NCBI RefSeq assembly: GCF_001427145.1
Contig: NZ_LMGL01000001.1
Span: 1,627,241 to 1,691,240 of the forward strand
Length of the DNA: 64,000 bases
Source of the DNA: Microbacterium sp. Root166
GTDB taxonomy: Bacteria; Actinomycetota; Actinomycetes; Actinomycetales; Microbacteriaceae
Direction of reading: 5' to 3'
The position numbers and the translations under genes are program-made. This document shows, in pieces, positions 44,471 through 53,634 of the stretch (positions are counted from its first letter, which is position 1; each line of letters starts with the position of its first letter). Under the pieces are notes generated by a model. The model made no database searches, had not been told where the DNA came from, and saw only the letters and a list, made by a program, of their open reading frames with translations.

Positions 44471-44813
44471 AGGGACTCTGTCTCTTGCAGCGTGCCGTTG
44501 CTGCGACTCCTTCGTCAGCCGACAGGCGTTTGGCACGGAATGATTCTTGGCGCGAGTTCGACGGTGAATGGTGCCGGTGAGAGGGGCCCTCCTTGACTCT
44601 TCCTCGAGTGCGGACGAGCGCGGCGAGGCGCTGCGGGGAAATGTAGCAGGTGTACCGCATTCGCGGTAGACCCGACCCGATCAGGCCCGGTAACGTGGCC
44701 GAAGTGTCAGAAATAAATCTCGTACGTATGTAACAATTACCGCGATGGGTCGTGCCCGCGATACAAGAAGACCACTCGCCAAGCCGTCCCACCCACCTGA
44801 GCAAAGGCCGTCA
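44471..44813. other. Divergent promoter region, GH10 / oxidoreductase
   Basis: 343 bp without a gene. It contains an AT-richer stretch (AGAAATAAATCTCGTACG near 44709-44726, then TGTAACAATTACCG) and the short palindrome listed separately. Both flanking genes are likely transcribed outward from here. Confidence 0.6.
44653..44668. promoter_or_regulatory. Operator-like palindrome TACCGCATTCGCGGTA
   Basis: A perfect 6-bp inverted repeat with a 4-bp centre midway between divergent GH10 and the Gfo/Idh/MocA gene. A half-site TTACCGCG recurs at 44737. No regulator is encoded next to it; it does not resemble either LacI operator set. Confidence 0.35.
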
Positions 44814-45848
44814 ATGTCGCTGACCATCCCCGCTCCACGTCTCCCGGATCCCTATCAGTGGCCGTCGTTCAGATGGGGAGTGATCGGCACGGGGATCGGC
44901 CGAAGCTTCGTTCGCGCCGTTGCGCAGCAGACTCGTCAGCGAGTAGTTGCGGTGACGGCGCGGGATCAAGCGAAGACTCACGCTTTCGCAGCCGAGTTCG
45001 GAATCGAGACGGTGCACTCGTCTGTCGAGGCGCTCGTGAACGATCCGGGTCTGGACGTGGTGTACATCGCATCGCCCCATCCGCTGCACAAGGAGCAGGC
45101 GCTCGCCGCCATTGCGGCGGGAAAGCACGTGCTGGTGGAGAAGCCGATAGCGATGTCGGCCGTTGAGGCGAACGAGATCACCTCCGCAGGTCGTGCGGCG
45201 GGGGTGCTCGTCATGGAGGCGATGTGGACCCGCTACCTCCCACAGGCCGACGTGATTCGACGCGTTATCGCGGATGGAATCATCGGCGACGTACACCAGG
45301 TGCAGGCCGACTTCGGCTTCGTCTCCCAATACGACCCATCGAATCGTCTATGGGCTCCCGAACTCGGCGGGGGTGCACTTCTGGATGCCGGGATTTACCC
45401 GGTGTCCTTCTCCTCGTCGATTCTCGGATCACCCACCCTGGTGCGAGTGGCAGGTGACCGCGGTCGGGGTGGGGTCGACACACGGGTGGACATCTTGCTG
45501 GCGGCGCCGCGCGGCCGGGCCCTTCTCTCAACCTCGATTACGACCCAGCTTCCGACCATTGCATCGGTTAGCGGCTCGGAGGGCGGGATCACCATCGGAG
45601 CGCCGTTCTTCACACCCACTCAACTGACGGTGACCCGTGGGGCGGCGTGGGACGGAGATCGTGCGGTGTTCAGCACGCCCGAGCTCGCTCGTAACGACGG
45701 CGGGATTGGTCTGCAGGCCACGGCGCTCGCGCAGTACGTCGCGGAAGGACGGCTCGAATCGCCGCTCCACCCGCACTCAGAGGTGGTGGACGTGATGCGC
45801 GTCCTCGACGTTGCTCGTGAAGTCGTTTCGCGCGCCCCGCTCGATTAG
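44814..45848 (+). CDS. Gfo/Idh/MocA-family oxidoreductase
   Basis: 344 residues from ATG 44814 (AAAGG upstream; an ATG at 44745 would add an atypical 23 residues). Nucleotide-binding motif VIGTGIGRSF (23-32) and the catalytic-region EKP (109-111, Lys110) are as expected, followed by the alpha/beta C-terminal domain with GGGALLDAGIYP. Such NAD(P)-dependent enzymes oxidise sugars, inositols or glycosides, including at C3 in 3-keto-glycoside routes. Divergently paired with the secreted GH10 gene, it could process the sugar that enzyme releases. Specific substrate unknown. Confidence 0.88.
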   Translation: MSLTIPAPRLPDPYQWPSFRWGVIGTGIGRSFVRAVAQQTRQRVVAVTARDQAKTHAFAAEFGIETVHSSVEALVNDPGLDVVYIASPHPLHKEQALAAIAAGKHVLVEKPIAMSAVEANEITSAGRAAGVLVMEAMWTRYLPQADVIRRVIADGIIGDVHQVQADFGFVSQYDPSNRLWAPELGGGALLDAGIYPVSFSSSILGSPTLVRVAGDRGRGGVDTRVDILLAAPRGRALLSTSITTQLPTIASVSGSEGGITIGAPFFTPTQLTVTRGAAWDGDRAVFSTPELARNDGGIGLQATALAQYVAEGRLESPLHPHSEVVDVMRVLDVAREVVSRAPLD

Positions 45849-46171
45849 CCGCCCGCGAGCTCGCTTCTTTTTGCTCGCGCTCGCCATACGACCAGAGAGC
45901 TTCAGATCTTCGCATCTCGCGCAGTCGCTGGCTGACGGGTCGAGCTCGCGGTCGTCCCGCAGCAAACTTCTCTGGCGAGATGCCGACGCTTGCTCTCCCC
46001 GCCCGCCGGGTCCGCTCAGCGTGTCTGCCGCGCGAGCTGCCATTCATCCCCCTACCGCCTGCTGCGCACGCGGTAATCGACAGCCTGCGTTGAGCGGATG
46101 TGCCTGAGCGGAGTTCTCGAGAGGCTCGAAGAGACCTGTTTACGCCTAAGCGCTCGACGAATGGATTACGC
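45849..46171. other. Gene-free interval before the MMPL transporter
   Basis: About 320 bp with no supported gene on either strand. Open frames here are extensions or shadows of neighbours. No clear terminator or operator was recognised. Confidence 0.5.
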
Positions 46172-48400
46172 ATGGCAAGGCTCCTAGCCCGACTCGGGCG
46201 ACTCTCGGCAAGACACCGTTGGGTAGTGATCATCGGATGGTTGGCGGTGCTGACCGGTTTCGCCGTGGTCGCGCTATCCGGTATGCGGTTCAGCGACGGC
46301 GGGTTCGATGTCCCCGGCACTTCTTCCAGCAGAGCCATGTCTGTGCTCGAAGAGGAATTCCCCTCAGGTGCGGACTCGGATGGGCCCACATTGCAGTTCG
46401 TTGTGGAATCTCGCGATGGCGACATAACGGATCCCGAGAATCTGGTGACCCTGACCAACGCGCTCGAAGCGATCCGTGCGGTGGACGGCGTAGGCGCAGT
46501 CAGCGACCCGCTGGATCCTGCCCGGCCTTACATATCGGCCGACCTGACGACCGCCGTGGCCACGATTGAGGCCGACCGAGGGGCTGACGAGGAGGAGCTA
46601 CCTCACAAGATCGCCGCGATCGCTGATGATCTCGATGACGAGGGGATGAACGCTGAAATCGGCGGGACCATTGCTGAGGGCGTCCCCGAGATTCTCGGTC
46701 CAAGCGAAGTTGTTGGAGCTGCCCTCGCGTTTCTGGTGCTGCTCCTCACCTACGGCTCACTGGTCGCGGCCGGCGCCAACATGTTCGGGGCGTTGATAGG
46801 TGTCGGTGTTGGCATCCTGGGAGTGCTCGGCTTCTCCGTCGTCACGCCCATCGGCTCCGTCACGCCGATTCTGGCGGTGATGCTCGGGCTAGCAGTCGGC
46901 ATCGACTACTGCTTGTTCATCATTGCAAGGTTCCGTTCCGAACTACGAGAGGGTGCGAGCGTTCAGGACGCCATCGGACGTGCAGTGGGAACGGCCGGCT
47001 CCGCGGTCGTCTTTGCCGGAGCGACCGTTGTCATTGCTCTGGCTGGGCTGACGGTCGTCGGTATCCCATTCCTCGGTGAGATGGGCCTCGCTGCAGCCTT
47101 CGCCGTCGCGGTTGCGGTGGCCATGGCGCTCACCCTGGTCCCAGCCATGCTCAGTCTCATGGGAGCCCGGGCGCTATCCGCACGGGATCGGAAGCGCCTT
47201 GCACAACGAGTCGATGGCGCGCTCTACGTGCCGAACGTCGCGACACGATCCGAGAAGGGATTCCTCGCCTCCTGGGCCCGTGCTGTCACCCGACATCGAG
47301 CACTCAGCCTGATGGGTGGGACGGCGCTCCTGACGCTGGTGGCTCTGCCGCTGCTGTCGATGCAGACGACGCTGAACACCCCTGGAGGCGAGGACCCGGA
47401 TTCCACTCAGCGCGCGGCGTACGAGCTCGTCGCCGACAAGTTCGGCGATGGGTCACAGGATCCGCTGGTCGTGCTCGCGCAGGGCAGTTACATCGAGGTA
47501 TCGCTACCGGCAGTGGTCAACGAACTCAGCGAACTTGATGGAGTAGCCACGGTGATGCCAGTCGGGGTCTCGGATGATGGTGACACGGCGATGCTCACAG
47601 TCATGTCGGAGTACGGTCCGCTTGATGACCGCACCAGGGATCTCGTCAAAGACATCCGAGCCGAAAGCGGAGGTCCAAGCAACGTCGAGTTGCTCGTGAC
47701 AGGGGCGACAGCCATCGGGCTGGATTCGGACGAGCAGCTTCAGTCCGCGCTCCTGCTCTACATCGTCCTCATTGTCGGACTTTCGCTGATCCTCATGGTC
47801 GTTCTCTTCCGGTCACTCCTCGTGCCGCTCGTTGCCACACTCGGGTTCCTCCTGTCTCTGGGAGCCGGCCTCGGGGCAACCGTCGCGGTGTTCCAATGGG
47901 GGTGGTTGGACGTCATCGTGCCGTCGCCACAGGGCAACCCGCTGCTCAGCCTGCTGCCTATCGTGGTCACGGGCATCCTGTTCGGCCTGGCGATGGACTA
48001 CCAGGTATTCCTGGTGTCGCGGATGCATGAGGCTCATGCGCGGGGACTCACCCCGCTCGAGGCGATCCGCACCGGCTTCCGCCACTCCGCCGTGGTCGTC
48101 GTGGCGGCAGCGGCAATCATGGCGGCCGTGTTCGGTGGCTTCGCGATGAGCCCGTCCTCGCTCGTCGGGTCCATCGCGCTAGCGCTCACCGTCGGCGTGG
48201 TCGCTGACGCCTTCATCGTACGTATGGTGCTCGTGCCCGCCGCGCTCGCTGTGCTCGGCCGGGCTGCATGGTGGATGCCCGCGTGGCTGGACCGCCTGCT
48301 GCCGACCATTGACGTCGAGGGTGCGGCGCTGGAGGGCGATGCTCCTTCTGCCTCGCCCAAGCCCATTCCCGCACGGGAGGCGGTCGGCGCGCACCAATAG
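46172..48400 (+). CDS. MMPL/RND-family transporter
   Basis: 742 residues from ATG 46172; an upstream ATG at 46100 would add 24 hydrophilic residues before the first membrane helix (RWVVIIGWLAVLTGF). Classic MMPL layout: one helix, a ~150-residue extracellular loop, a block of helices (about 195-340), second loop, second block (about 540-720), with the GLAVGIDYCLFI and FGLAMDYQVFLVSR repeats carrying membrane Asp-Tyr pairs used for proton coupling. It exports lipids, hydrophobic metabolites or toxic amphiphiles. Followed by a terminator and a two-component system. Proposed role against membrane-active saponins is inference. Confidence 0.9.
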   Translation: MARLLARLGRLSARHRWVVIIGWLAVLTGFAVVALSGMRFSDGGFDVPGTSSSRAMSVLEEEFPSGADSDGPTLQFVVESRDGDITDPENLVTLTNALEAIRAVDGVGAVSDPLDPARPYISADLTTAVATIEADRGADEEELPHKIAAIADDLDDEGMNAEIGGTIAEGVPEILGPSEVVGAALAFLVLLLTYGSLVAAGANMFGALIGVGVGILGVLGFSVVTPIGSVTPILAVMLGLAVGIDYCLFIIARFRSELREGASVQDAIGRAVGTAGSAVVFAGATVVIALAGLTVVGIPFLGEMGLAAAFAVAVAVAMALTLVPAMLSLMGARALSARDRKRLAQRVDGALYVPNVATRSEKGFLASWARAVTRHRALSLMGGTALLTLVALPLLSMQTTLNTPGGEDPDSTQRAAYELVADKFGDGSQDPLVVLAQGSYIEVSLPAVVNELSELDGVATVMPVGVSDDGDTAMLTVMSEYGPLDDRTRDLVKDIRAESGGPSNVELLVTGATAIGLDSDEQLQSALLLYIVLIVGLSLILMVVLFRSLLVPLVATLGFLLSLGAGLGATVAVFQWGWLDVIVPSPQGNPLLSLLPIVVTGILFGLAMDYQVFLVSRMHEAHARGLTPLEAIRTGFRHSAVVVVAAAAIMAAVFGGFAMSPSSLVGSIALALTVGVVADAFIVRMVLVPAALAVLGRAAWWMPAWLDRLLPTIDVEGAALEGDAPSASPKPIPAREAVGAHQ

Positions 48401-48408
48401 CCAGCGTT

Positions 48409-48435
48409 CGGTGACCGCGAGCCCCGCGGTCACCG
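48409..48435 (+). terminator. Stem-loop terminator after the MMPL gene
   Basis: CGGTGACCGCG pairs over 11 bp with CGCGGTCACCG around AGCCC, 8 bp after the stop. Confidence 0.7.
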
Positions 48436-48499
48436 GACCCGTTTCCGCGGTTCGCCCTCCCGGGGTGGGTCACAACTATGCGATGGGAGAATCGAGCTC

Positions 48500-49666
48500 A
48501 TGAGCGCCTCGCTTGACGTGCCGCGCCGCACTATCCGCCTCGGCAAGTGGGAGCTGCTGCTCGACTTTGCAGCCGTTGCGGCGGCCATCTTCGAGGTGGG
48601 TGAGATCGTCCGCACGGGCTCGTGGGCCGCAGTGCCCGTGCTGGTCATTGCTTTGGGCGCAGTCGTCGCCCGTCGGCACTATCCCGTCGCGGCGGCGGTG
48701 GTCGCTGTGCTCGCGAGCGGACTTGTCCTGCTACTGCCGGCAAACGCTGTGCCAATTTGGGTTCTCGCCGAAGTGGTTCTGTTCACGCTGGCGCTCCGCG
48801 CCCGGCGCGCGGTGACCCTTGTCCTTGCGGGCACCCACGCCGTTGTCTTGTACACCGGAGCCGTGGTGGTCTTTGGGGACGCGCCGTATGAGCCAGTTGC
48901 GCTCATCCTGCCCGTGTGGACCGCAGCAGTCGTCGCGACGGGCTTGGCACTGCGGGCCAACGACGATTACGTCCGTGCGCTCGAGGAGCAGCACCGGTCC
49001 GCGCTTGCCTACCGCGACAGCGAGGTGCAACGACACGTCGGCGAAGAGCGGCTCCGCATCGCCCGAGACCTGCATGACTCGGTCGCGCACACCGTCTCCA
49101 TCATCGCGGTCCATGCGGGAGCGGCTGAACGCTTCATCGAGCGCAACCCCGAACGCGCACGCCAGTCGCTGCGCGAAGTGCGTGCGGCCTCACGTGCCGT
49201 CATCGGAGAGCTGCAGGATGTCCTATCCGTACTTCGCGGCCGAGAGCGGGGTGATGACGTGACCGAAGCGGTACCTGGCATCGAAGGGCTCGACGCACTC
49301 ATCCGTTCGACCCGCGACGCGGGCGTGGAGGTTCGGGCACAGATCTCTCCTACCCATGACATCGACCGTGCAGTTAGCGTCACGGCGTATCGCATCGCTC
49401 AGGAATCGCTCACGAATGCCCGCAAGCACGGAGCGGGCGACGCTGATATCGAGGTTTCGGTGAGCGGCGATCAACTCGTCATCGCTGTGAGAAACGCTCT
49501 TGCCGGCAAGGCGCCTCCTACCGGCGAGGGGTTCGGGCTCCTCGGCATGCACGAGCGTGCAGCAAGCGTCCACGGTTCCGTGAGAACCGGCGTCGAGGAG
49601 AATCAGTTCTTTGTGCGCGCAGCGCTGCCCACCCACCCGCACCAGCGAGAAGGAGCGGCTTCATGA
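48500..49666 (+). CDS. Sensor histidine kinase (NarL/DesK type)
   Basis: 388 residues. About five transmembrane helices in the first 155 residues with almost no extracellular loop, then a short linker, HisKA_3 dimerisation helix with phospho-acceptor His192 in ARDLHDSVAH and an HATPase_c domain (NARKHGAG near 310; GFGLLGMHERA near 344). Loop-less membrane sensors of this kind usually detect membrane or cell-envelope state. It overlaps its response regulator by four bases (ATGA at 49663-49666). With the MMPL gene just upstream, envelope stress control of export is plausible but unproven. Confidence 0.92.
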   Translation: MSASLDVPRRTIRLGKWELLLDFAAVAAAIFEVGEIVRTGSWAAVPVLVIALGAVVARRHYPVAAAVVAVLASGLVLLLPANAVPIWVLAEVVLFTLALRARRAVTLVLAGTHAVVLYTGAVVVFGDAPYEPVALILPVWTAAVVATGLALRANDDYVRALEEQHRSALAYRDSEVQRHVGEERLRIARDLHDSVAHTVSIIAVHAGAAERFIERNPERARQSLREVRAASRAVIGELQDVLSVLRGRERGDDVTEAVPGIEGLDALIRSTRDAGVEVRAQISPTHDIDRAVSVTAYRIAQESLTNARKHGAGDADIEVSVSGDQLVIAVRNALAGKAPPTGEGFGLLGMHERAASVHGSVRTGVEENQFFVRAALPTHPHQREGAAS

Positions 49667-50322
49667 CCGGCGTGGTGCTCGTCGACGACCAAGCCATGAT
49701 TCGAGCTGGCCTTCGGAGCGTCCTCGAATCGGCGGATATCGAAGTCGTCGGCGAGGCCGGCGACGGGGCGGCCGCACTAACCGTGCTGCGGACCACGCGG
49801 CCGGATGTCGTGCTCATGGACGTGCGGATGCCTGGTGTCGATGGTGTCGAAGCCACCCGACGCATCCGCGCGGACGCCGATCTGGCGAAGCTCCCCATCC
49901 TTGTGCTGACGACGTTCGACGGGGACGCGCACGTGCTTGCAGCGCTGCGCGCTGGTGCCGACGGATTCCTCAGCAAGTCGGCTGAACCCGACGAATTGAT
50001 TGACGCTGTCATTCGGACGGCGGCCGGTCAGTCGAGCTTGTCGCCGGCGGCCTCGCGCGCTGTGGTGTCGCACCTTGCGCACGCCAGCGCGCCCGCTCAG
50101 GCTGATCCCGAGCTCGCGAATCGTGTGGCCGCGCTGACGCCCCGCGAACGTGACTTGGTGATAGCAGCCGCCGCCGGCGAAGACAACGCCGCCATAGCCA
50201 GGCGTCTGTTCCTCTCACCGCTGACCGTCAAGACTCACCTGAATCGAGCGATGATGAAGCTGGACGCTCGAGACCGCGGTCAGCTGGTGTCCATCGCGTA
50301 CCGCAGCGGCCTGATGAAGTAG
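49663..50322 (+). CDS. NarL/LuxR-family response regulator
   Basis: 219 residues: receiver domain with acidic pocket Asp8/Asp9 and phospho-acceptor Asp53 in VLMDVRMPG, Thr and Lys in LTTFD and SKSAEP, then a C-terminal LuxR-type HTH (about 152-210: LTPRERDLVIAAAAG, LSPLTVKTHLNR). Cytoplasmic DNA-binding partner of the overlapping kinase. Targets are not visible; the MMPL gene is the nearest candidate. Confidence 0.93.
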   Translation: MTGVVLVDDQAMIRAGLRSVLESADIEVVGEAGDGAAALTVLRTTRPDVVLMDVRMPGVDGVEATRRIRADADLAKLPILVLTTFDGDAHVLAALRAGADGFLSKSAEPDELIDAVIRTAAGQSSLSPAASRAVVSHLAHASAPAQADPELANRVAALTPRERDLVIAAAAGEDNAAIARRLFLSPLTVKTHLNRAMMKLDARDRGQLVSIAYRSGLMK

Positions 50323-50328
50323 CCCGGA

Positions 50329-50556
50329 ATGAGCGGAGACATCCTCAATCTGCTTCAGGTCATCTTCGAGCACGCGCTCACCACCGGGTTGATCTGGACC
50401 GGGGTGGTTGTGCTCGCGGTGACCGTGACGGTGGTCGGGCTGGCGTTCTCACCAACCGCCCGGCCGCGAGTGCGTGCGCGCGACGAGGCCACGAGTACCT
50501 TGCTCACGCACGGAACGCCACGGTCGGACTCGCGAAGGCGCCGCGCCAACGTGTGA
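50329..50556 (+). CDS. Small single-span membrane protein, unknown
   Basis: 75 residues starting 6 bp after the response-regulator stop. One strong transmembrane helix (about residues 17-40, WTGVVVLAVTVTVVGLAF), then a basic tail rich in Arg and Ser. The tail's last ~30 residues overlap the sequence where the relaxase-derived remnant begins, so the original C-terminus may have been replaced at an insertion junction. It could be an accessory of the two-component pair, or a chance fusion. No family recognised. Confidence 0.5.
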   Translation: MSGDILNLLQVIFEHALTTGLIWTGVVVLAVTVTVVGLAFSPTARPRVRARDEATSTLLTHGTPRSDSRRRRANV

Positions 50557-50589
50557 AGCTTGCGGGCGCAGCAACCTCATATGCGTACC

Positions 50590-51649
50590 CGGCGACCTCG
50601 ATGTCACAACAGGCTCCCCGTATCTTGGCCCGGCCCGGTTCCCGCTCACGCCGAGAGATCGCATCGTCGTCGATGAAGCCGGAATGGTCGATCTGCAGGC
50701 CGCGGATGCGCTCACCGAGCTCGCCCTCGAAACCGGTGCGGGCCTGGCCATGGTGGGCGATACCCACCAGGCTCTGCCCGTCGGTCATGGCGGAGCGATG
50801 GGCACCGCCCTCCGGTTCGCGACCGTCGCCGTCGAACTCGACACCGTGCGTCGTTTCGCGGATCCCGAGTACGGTGCCCTCACCCTCCAGCTACGAAACC
50901 CGCGCGACAGCGACCACGCCGTACAAGTAGCTACGGATCTGGCCGACCGGGGACATCTGCGCGCAGTCCACAGCGCCGATGAGGCGAGAGCAACAATGGT
51001 CGATGAGTTCTTCCGCTGGCATGCGCGCGGCCAGCGAGTGGCACTGGTCTGCGCAACCAACCAAGAGGCCGACGCGGTCAACGCCGCGATTCAGCAGCGA
51101 CGCATCGATGCCGGCGAACTGGATCCGTCACGGCTGGCGATGGGAATGGGGGAGCAGTGCCTGCTCGAAGGCGACCAGGTGCAGACGCGCCGCAACGATC
51201 GACGCACCGGCGTAGAGAACCGCGCCACGTGGATCGTGCACGGCATCAATGCGGACACCCTTGACCTGGTCTCTCCCACCGACAGCGGACAACTGCGCCG
51301 GGTCACCCGCGCCTACGCCCTCGAGCACGTCCAGCTCGCGTACGCCTCCACCGTCCACGGCGTTCAGGGCGAGACCACCGACGCCGCCATCGTCGGCCCA
51401 GACGTAGACGCCGCAGGGCTCTACGTCGGTCTCACCCGCGGCCGCCACCACAACGAGGCGATCTGCATTGCAACAACGGATGCCGCCGCCCGCGCCAGCC
51501 TCGCAGCAACCATGCTCCGCGGCACCACAGAACTCACCATCGCCGACTCGATGCGAGCAGCGGACGCACAGCTACGCCGCGCGGCGCGGGAACGCGACAC
51601 GCAACAGGTGTACAGCGCACCGTCAGCCGGGCCCGGGGCGTCGCTCTGA
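50590..51649 (+). pseudogene. Relaxase/helicase (TraA/MobF-like) C-terminal fragment
   Basis: About 350 residues resemble the RecD-like helicase half of TraA/MobF conjugative relaxases: DEAG motif (IVVDEAGMVD), motif III GDTHQALPVG, LVCATNQEADAVN, the ASTVHGVQGETTDAAI motif and YVGLTRGRHHN. The N-terminal relaxase domain and Walker A of the helicase are missing; nothing like them is upstream, where the two-component genes end. The frame is open from 50474, but its first ~40 residues do not look related. A decayed piece of a conjugative element; not expected to nick or unwind DNA on its own. Confidence 0.75.
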
Positions 51650-51743
51650 GTGGGCGTGCGTATGTCGCCCCGTCACCGTGCCGACAATTGGCCGGTTTTG
51701 CGGGCATCGGCCAGCAAGTCGGTTAAAGAGAACCGTCGAAGGG

Positions 51744-52361
51744 ATGCTGTGCGCGGAGGGCGACCCGGATCCGTACTCACGGACCGAGGAGGAGATCGCG
51801 CATGCGGAGTTCCGTCTCGAATACTCCGAGACGTCCGGGCGCTATGAGATCGCGTCGTTCGGAATCGACCGGAGAAAGGTGCCGGTCGAGATCACCGGAG
51901 CTCTCTGGCGGACCATCCGCGTTCATGAGACGACTCGAATGGCGATCGAACTCGCGCTCCCGTTCTGGACTCATCCCATCACCATGCTTCGGGCCATCAA
52001 GAGCAATCCCCACAACGAAATCGACTTCTACGCGGACGAGCTGCCCGACGATGATGGACTTCTTCTTGCCGCGCTCGTCTACCGGATCGGACAGATCTCA
52101 GACGAAAAGCCGGCGATGGCTGTGGCGGAGACACTCGGGCTGAAGCAGCGGACCGCAACGAACTGGATCCAACGCGCACGGGCAGCCGGCTACATGGACC
52201 GCGTCGATCATGAGAAGGACCTGCGGCGGATCGCGAAGACCATCGAGCCGAAGGTCGCACCGCGTCAACTGACGCCGGAAGAGGTGGCGGACGTCATCGC
52301 GAAGCACAAGGAAGCCCGGAGGAAGGCGAGGGAGACCGATGGGGACCGTCGAAGCGTATGA
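51744..52361 (+). CDS. HTH-containing protein preceding the integrase (possible accessory/excision factor)
   Basis: 205 residues from ATG 51744. An earlier in-frame start at 51468 would lie inside the relaxase fragment, and that part looks like non-coding translation. The C-terminal half contains AVAETLGLKQRTATNWIQRARAAGY (about 128-152), an HTH of the kind used in small regulators. A charged tail (KHKEARRKARE) overlaps the integrase start by 23 bases. N-terminal part has no recognised domain. Genes in this position of actinobacterial integrative elements often regulate integrase or excision; that role is inferred from position. Confidence 0.6.
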   Translation: MLCAEGDPDPYSRTEEEIAHAEFRLEYSETSGRYEIASFGIDRRKVPVEITGALWRTIRVHETTRMAIELALPFWTHPITMLRAIKSNPHNEIDFYADELPDDDGLLLAALVYRIGQISDEKPAMAVAETLGLKQRTATNWIQRARAAGYMDRVDHEKDLRRIAKTIEPKVAPRQLTPEEVADVIAKHKEARRKARETDGDRRSV

Positions 52362-53490
52362 GACCATCTCCGGCCGTCGGTACCGGGTTCGATATCGCAC
52401 ACCTGAGCACCGGCAGACCGACAAGCGCGGCTTCCGCACCAAGCGCGAAGCCGACCTCTTCCTCGCAACCGTCGAGGTATCCAAGGCGACGGGCGAGTAC
52501 ATCGATCCCGCCCGCTCGCGCACGACAGTCGCCGAACTCGGCGCCGACTGGCTGGCCGCGAAGAAGACACGGCTGAAGCCGTCGAGCTACGCCGCGATCG
52601 ACGATACCTGGCGGGTCTACGTCGAGCCCCGCTGGGGAAGGGTGCAGGTGTCCGCGATCACCCACGGCGACGTTCGAACATGGGTGACGCAGCTCGCCGC
52701 CGGAACGGCGAAGACCAACCGTCAGCAGCATCCGCGAACGATCAAGCAGGGCGCGCGACCCAAGAGCGCAACCGTCGTCATCCGAGCCCATGGGGTTCTG
52801 GCATCGATTCTCGACCTCGCGGTCAAAGATCGTCGCATCCCGAACAACCCCGCCCGCGGCATTGATAACCTCCCGCGCAAGCTCCGCAAGCCGCACCGAT
52901 ACCTCACGCACGAGGAGATCGAACGCCTCGCAACCGCTTCGGGAGACCACGCCACCCTCATCTACCTCGCGTCCTACACCGGGCTGCGCTGGGGCGAACT
53001 CACCGGACTCCGAGTGCGGGATGTCGACGCGCTTCGGCGTCGACTTGCGGTGAACGAGAATGCTGTCCGCGTCGGAACCGAGATCCATGTCGGTACGCCC
53101 AAGACGCACGAGCTCCGCTCCGTTCCTTATCCCGAGTTCCTCGAGCTCCCGATTGCGCGGCTCTGCGAAGGCAAGCCGCGCAATGCCATCCTGTTCGGGG
53201 ACGGTGTCGAGCACATCCAGCGGCCACGCGCCTCCGGCAGCTCGCGCTCGTGGTTCGTGCGCGCCCTCGACGACGCCGGCCTCGAGCGCATGACCATCCA
53301 TGACCTCCGCTATACCGCAGCGTCCCTCGCCATCAGCTCTGGCGCAAACGTCAAAGCGGTACAGCGAATGCTGGGTCACGCGTCTGCAGCGATGACGCTC
53401 GACGTCTACGCGGACCTCTTCGATGACGACCTCGACAGCGTCTCGACGTCGCTGAACGCCGCTCGCGTGGCCGCCATCACTCGCTCCTGA
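52339..53490 (+). CDS. Tyrosine recombinase/phage-type integrase
   Basis: 383 residues. N-terminal arm-binding domain (about 8-60), SAM-like core-binding domain (65-170) and catalytic domain with Arg217 (GLRWGE), His321-Arg324 (HDLRYTAASL), His347 (LGHAS) and nucleophile Tyr357 (LDVYADL). All catalytic residues are present, so it may be functional. In HDLR-x-T the usual His after Arg is Tyr. It lies 145 bp from a tRNA-like gene whose 3' end faces it, the standard geometry for site-specific integration into a tRNA 3' end. Confidence 0.92.
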   Translation: MGTVEAYETISGRRYRVRYRTPEHRQTDKRGFRTKREADLFLATVEVSKATGEYIDPARSRTTVAELGADWLAAKKTRLKPSSYAAIDDTWRVYVEPRWGRVQVSAITHGDVRTWVTQLAAGTAKTNRQQHPRTIKQGARPKSATVVIRAHGVLASILDLAVKDRRIPNNPARGIDNLPRKLRKPHRYLTHEEIERLATASGDHATLIYLASYTGLRWGELTGLRVRDVDALRRRLAVNENAVRVGTEIHVGTPKTHELRSVPYPEFLELPIARLCEGKPRNAILFGDGVEHIQRPRASGSSRSWFVRALDDAGLERMTIHDLRYTAASLAISSGANVKAVQRMLGHASAAMTLDVYADLFDDDLDSVSTSLNAARVAAITRS

Positions 53491-53634
53491 TCGACCTCGA
53501 TCAACCCGCGTGAGTGCGGTTATCCACAGGTATGCCCGCGAAAAGTGTGGGCAAAATGTGGGCAAACGGCCGTTCGCCGAGAAACCTGAGAATCGCGATC
53601 CCAGTCAAGACAAGGGATCGGAGCCCGTTGAACG

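Noticed and set aside
45811..46107. 99-codon frame between the oxidoreductase and MMPL genes
   Set aside because: Arg/Ser-rich, no ribosome-binding site, overlaps the end of the oxidoreductase.
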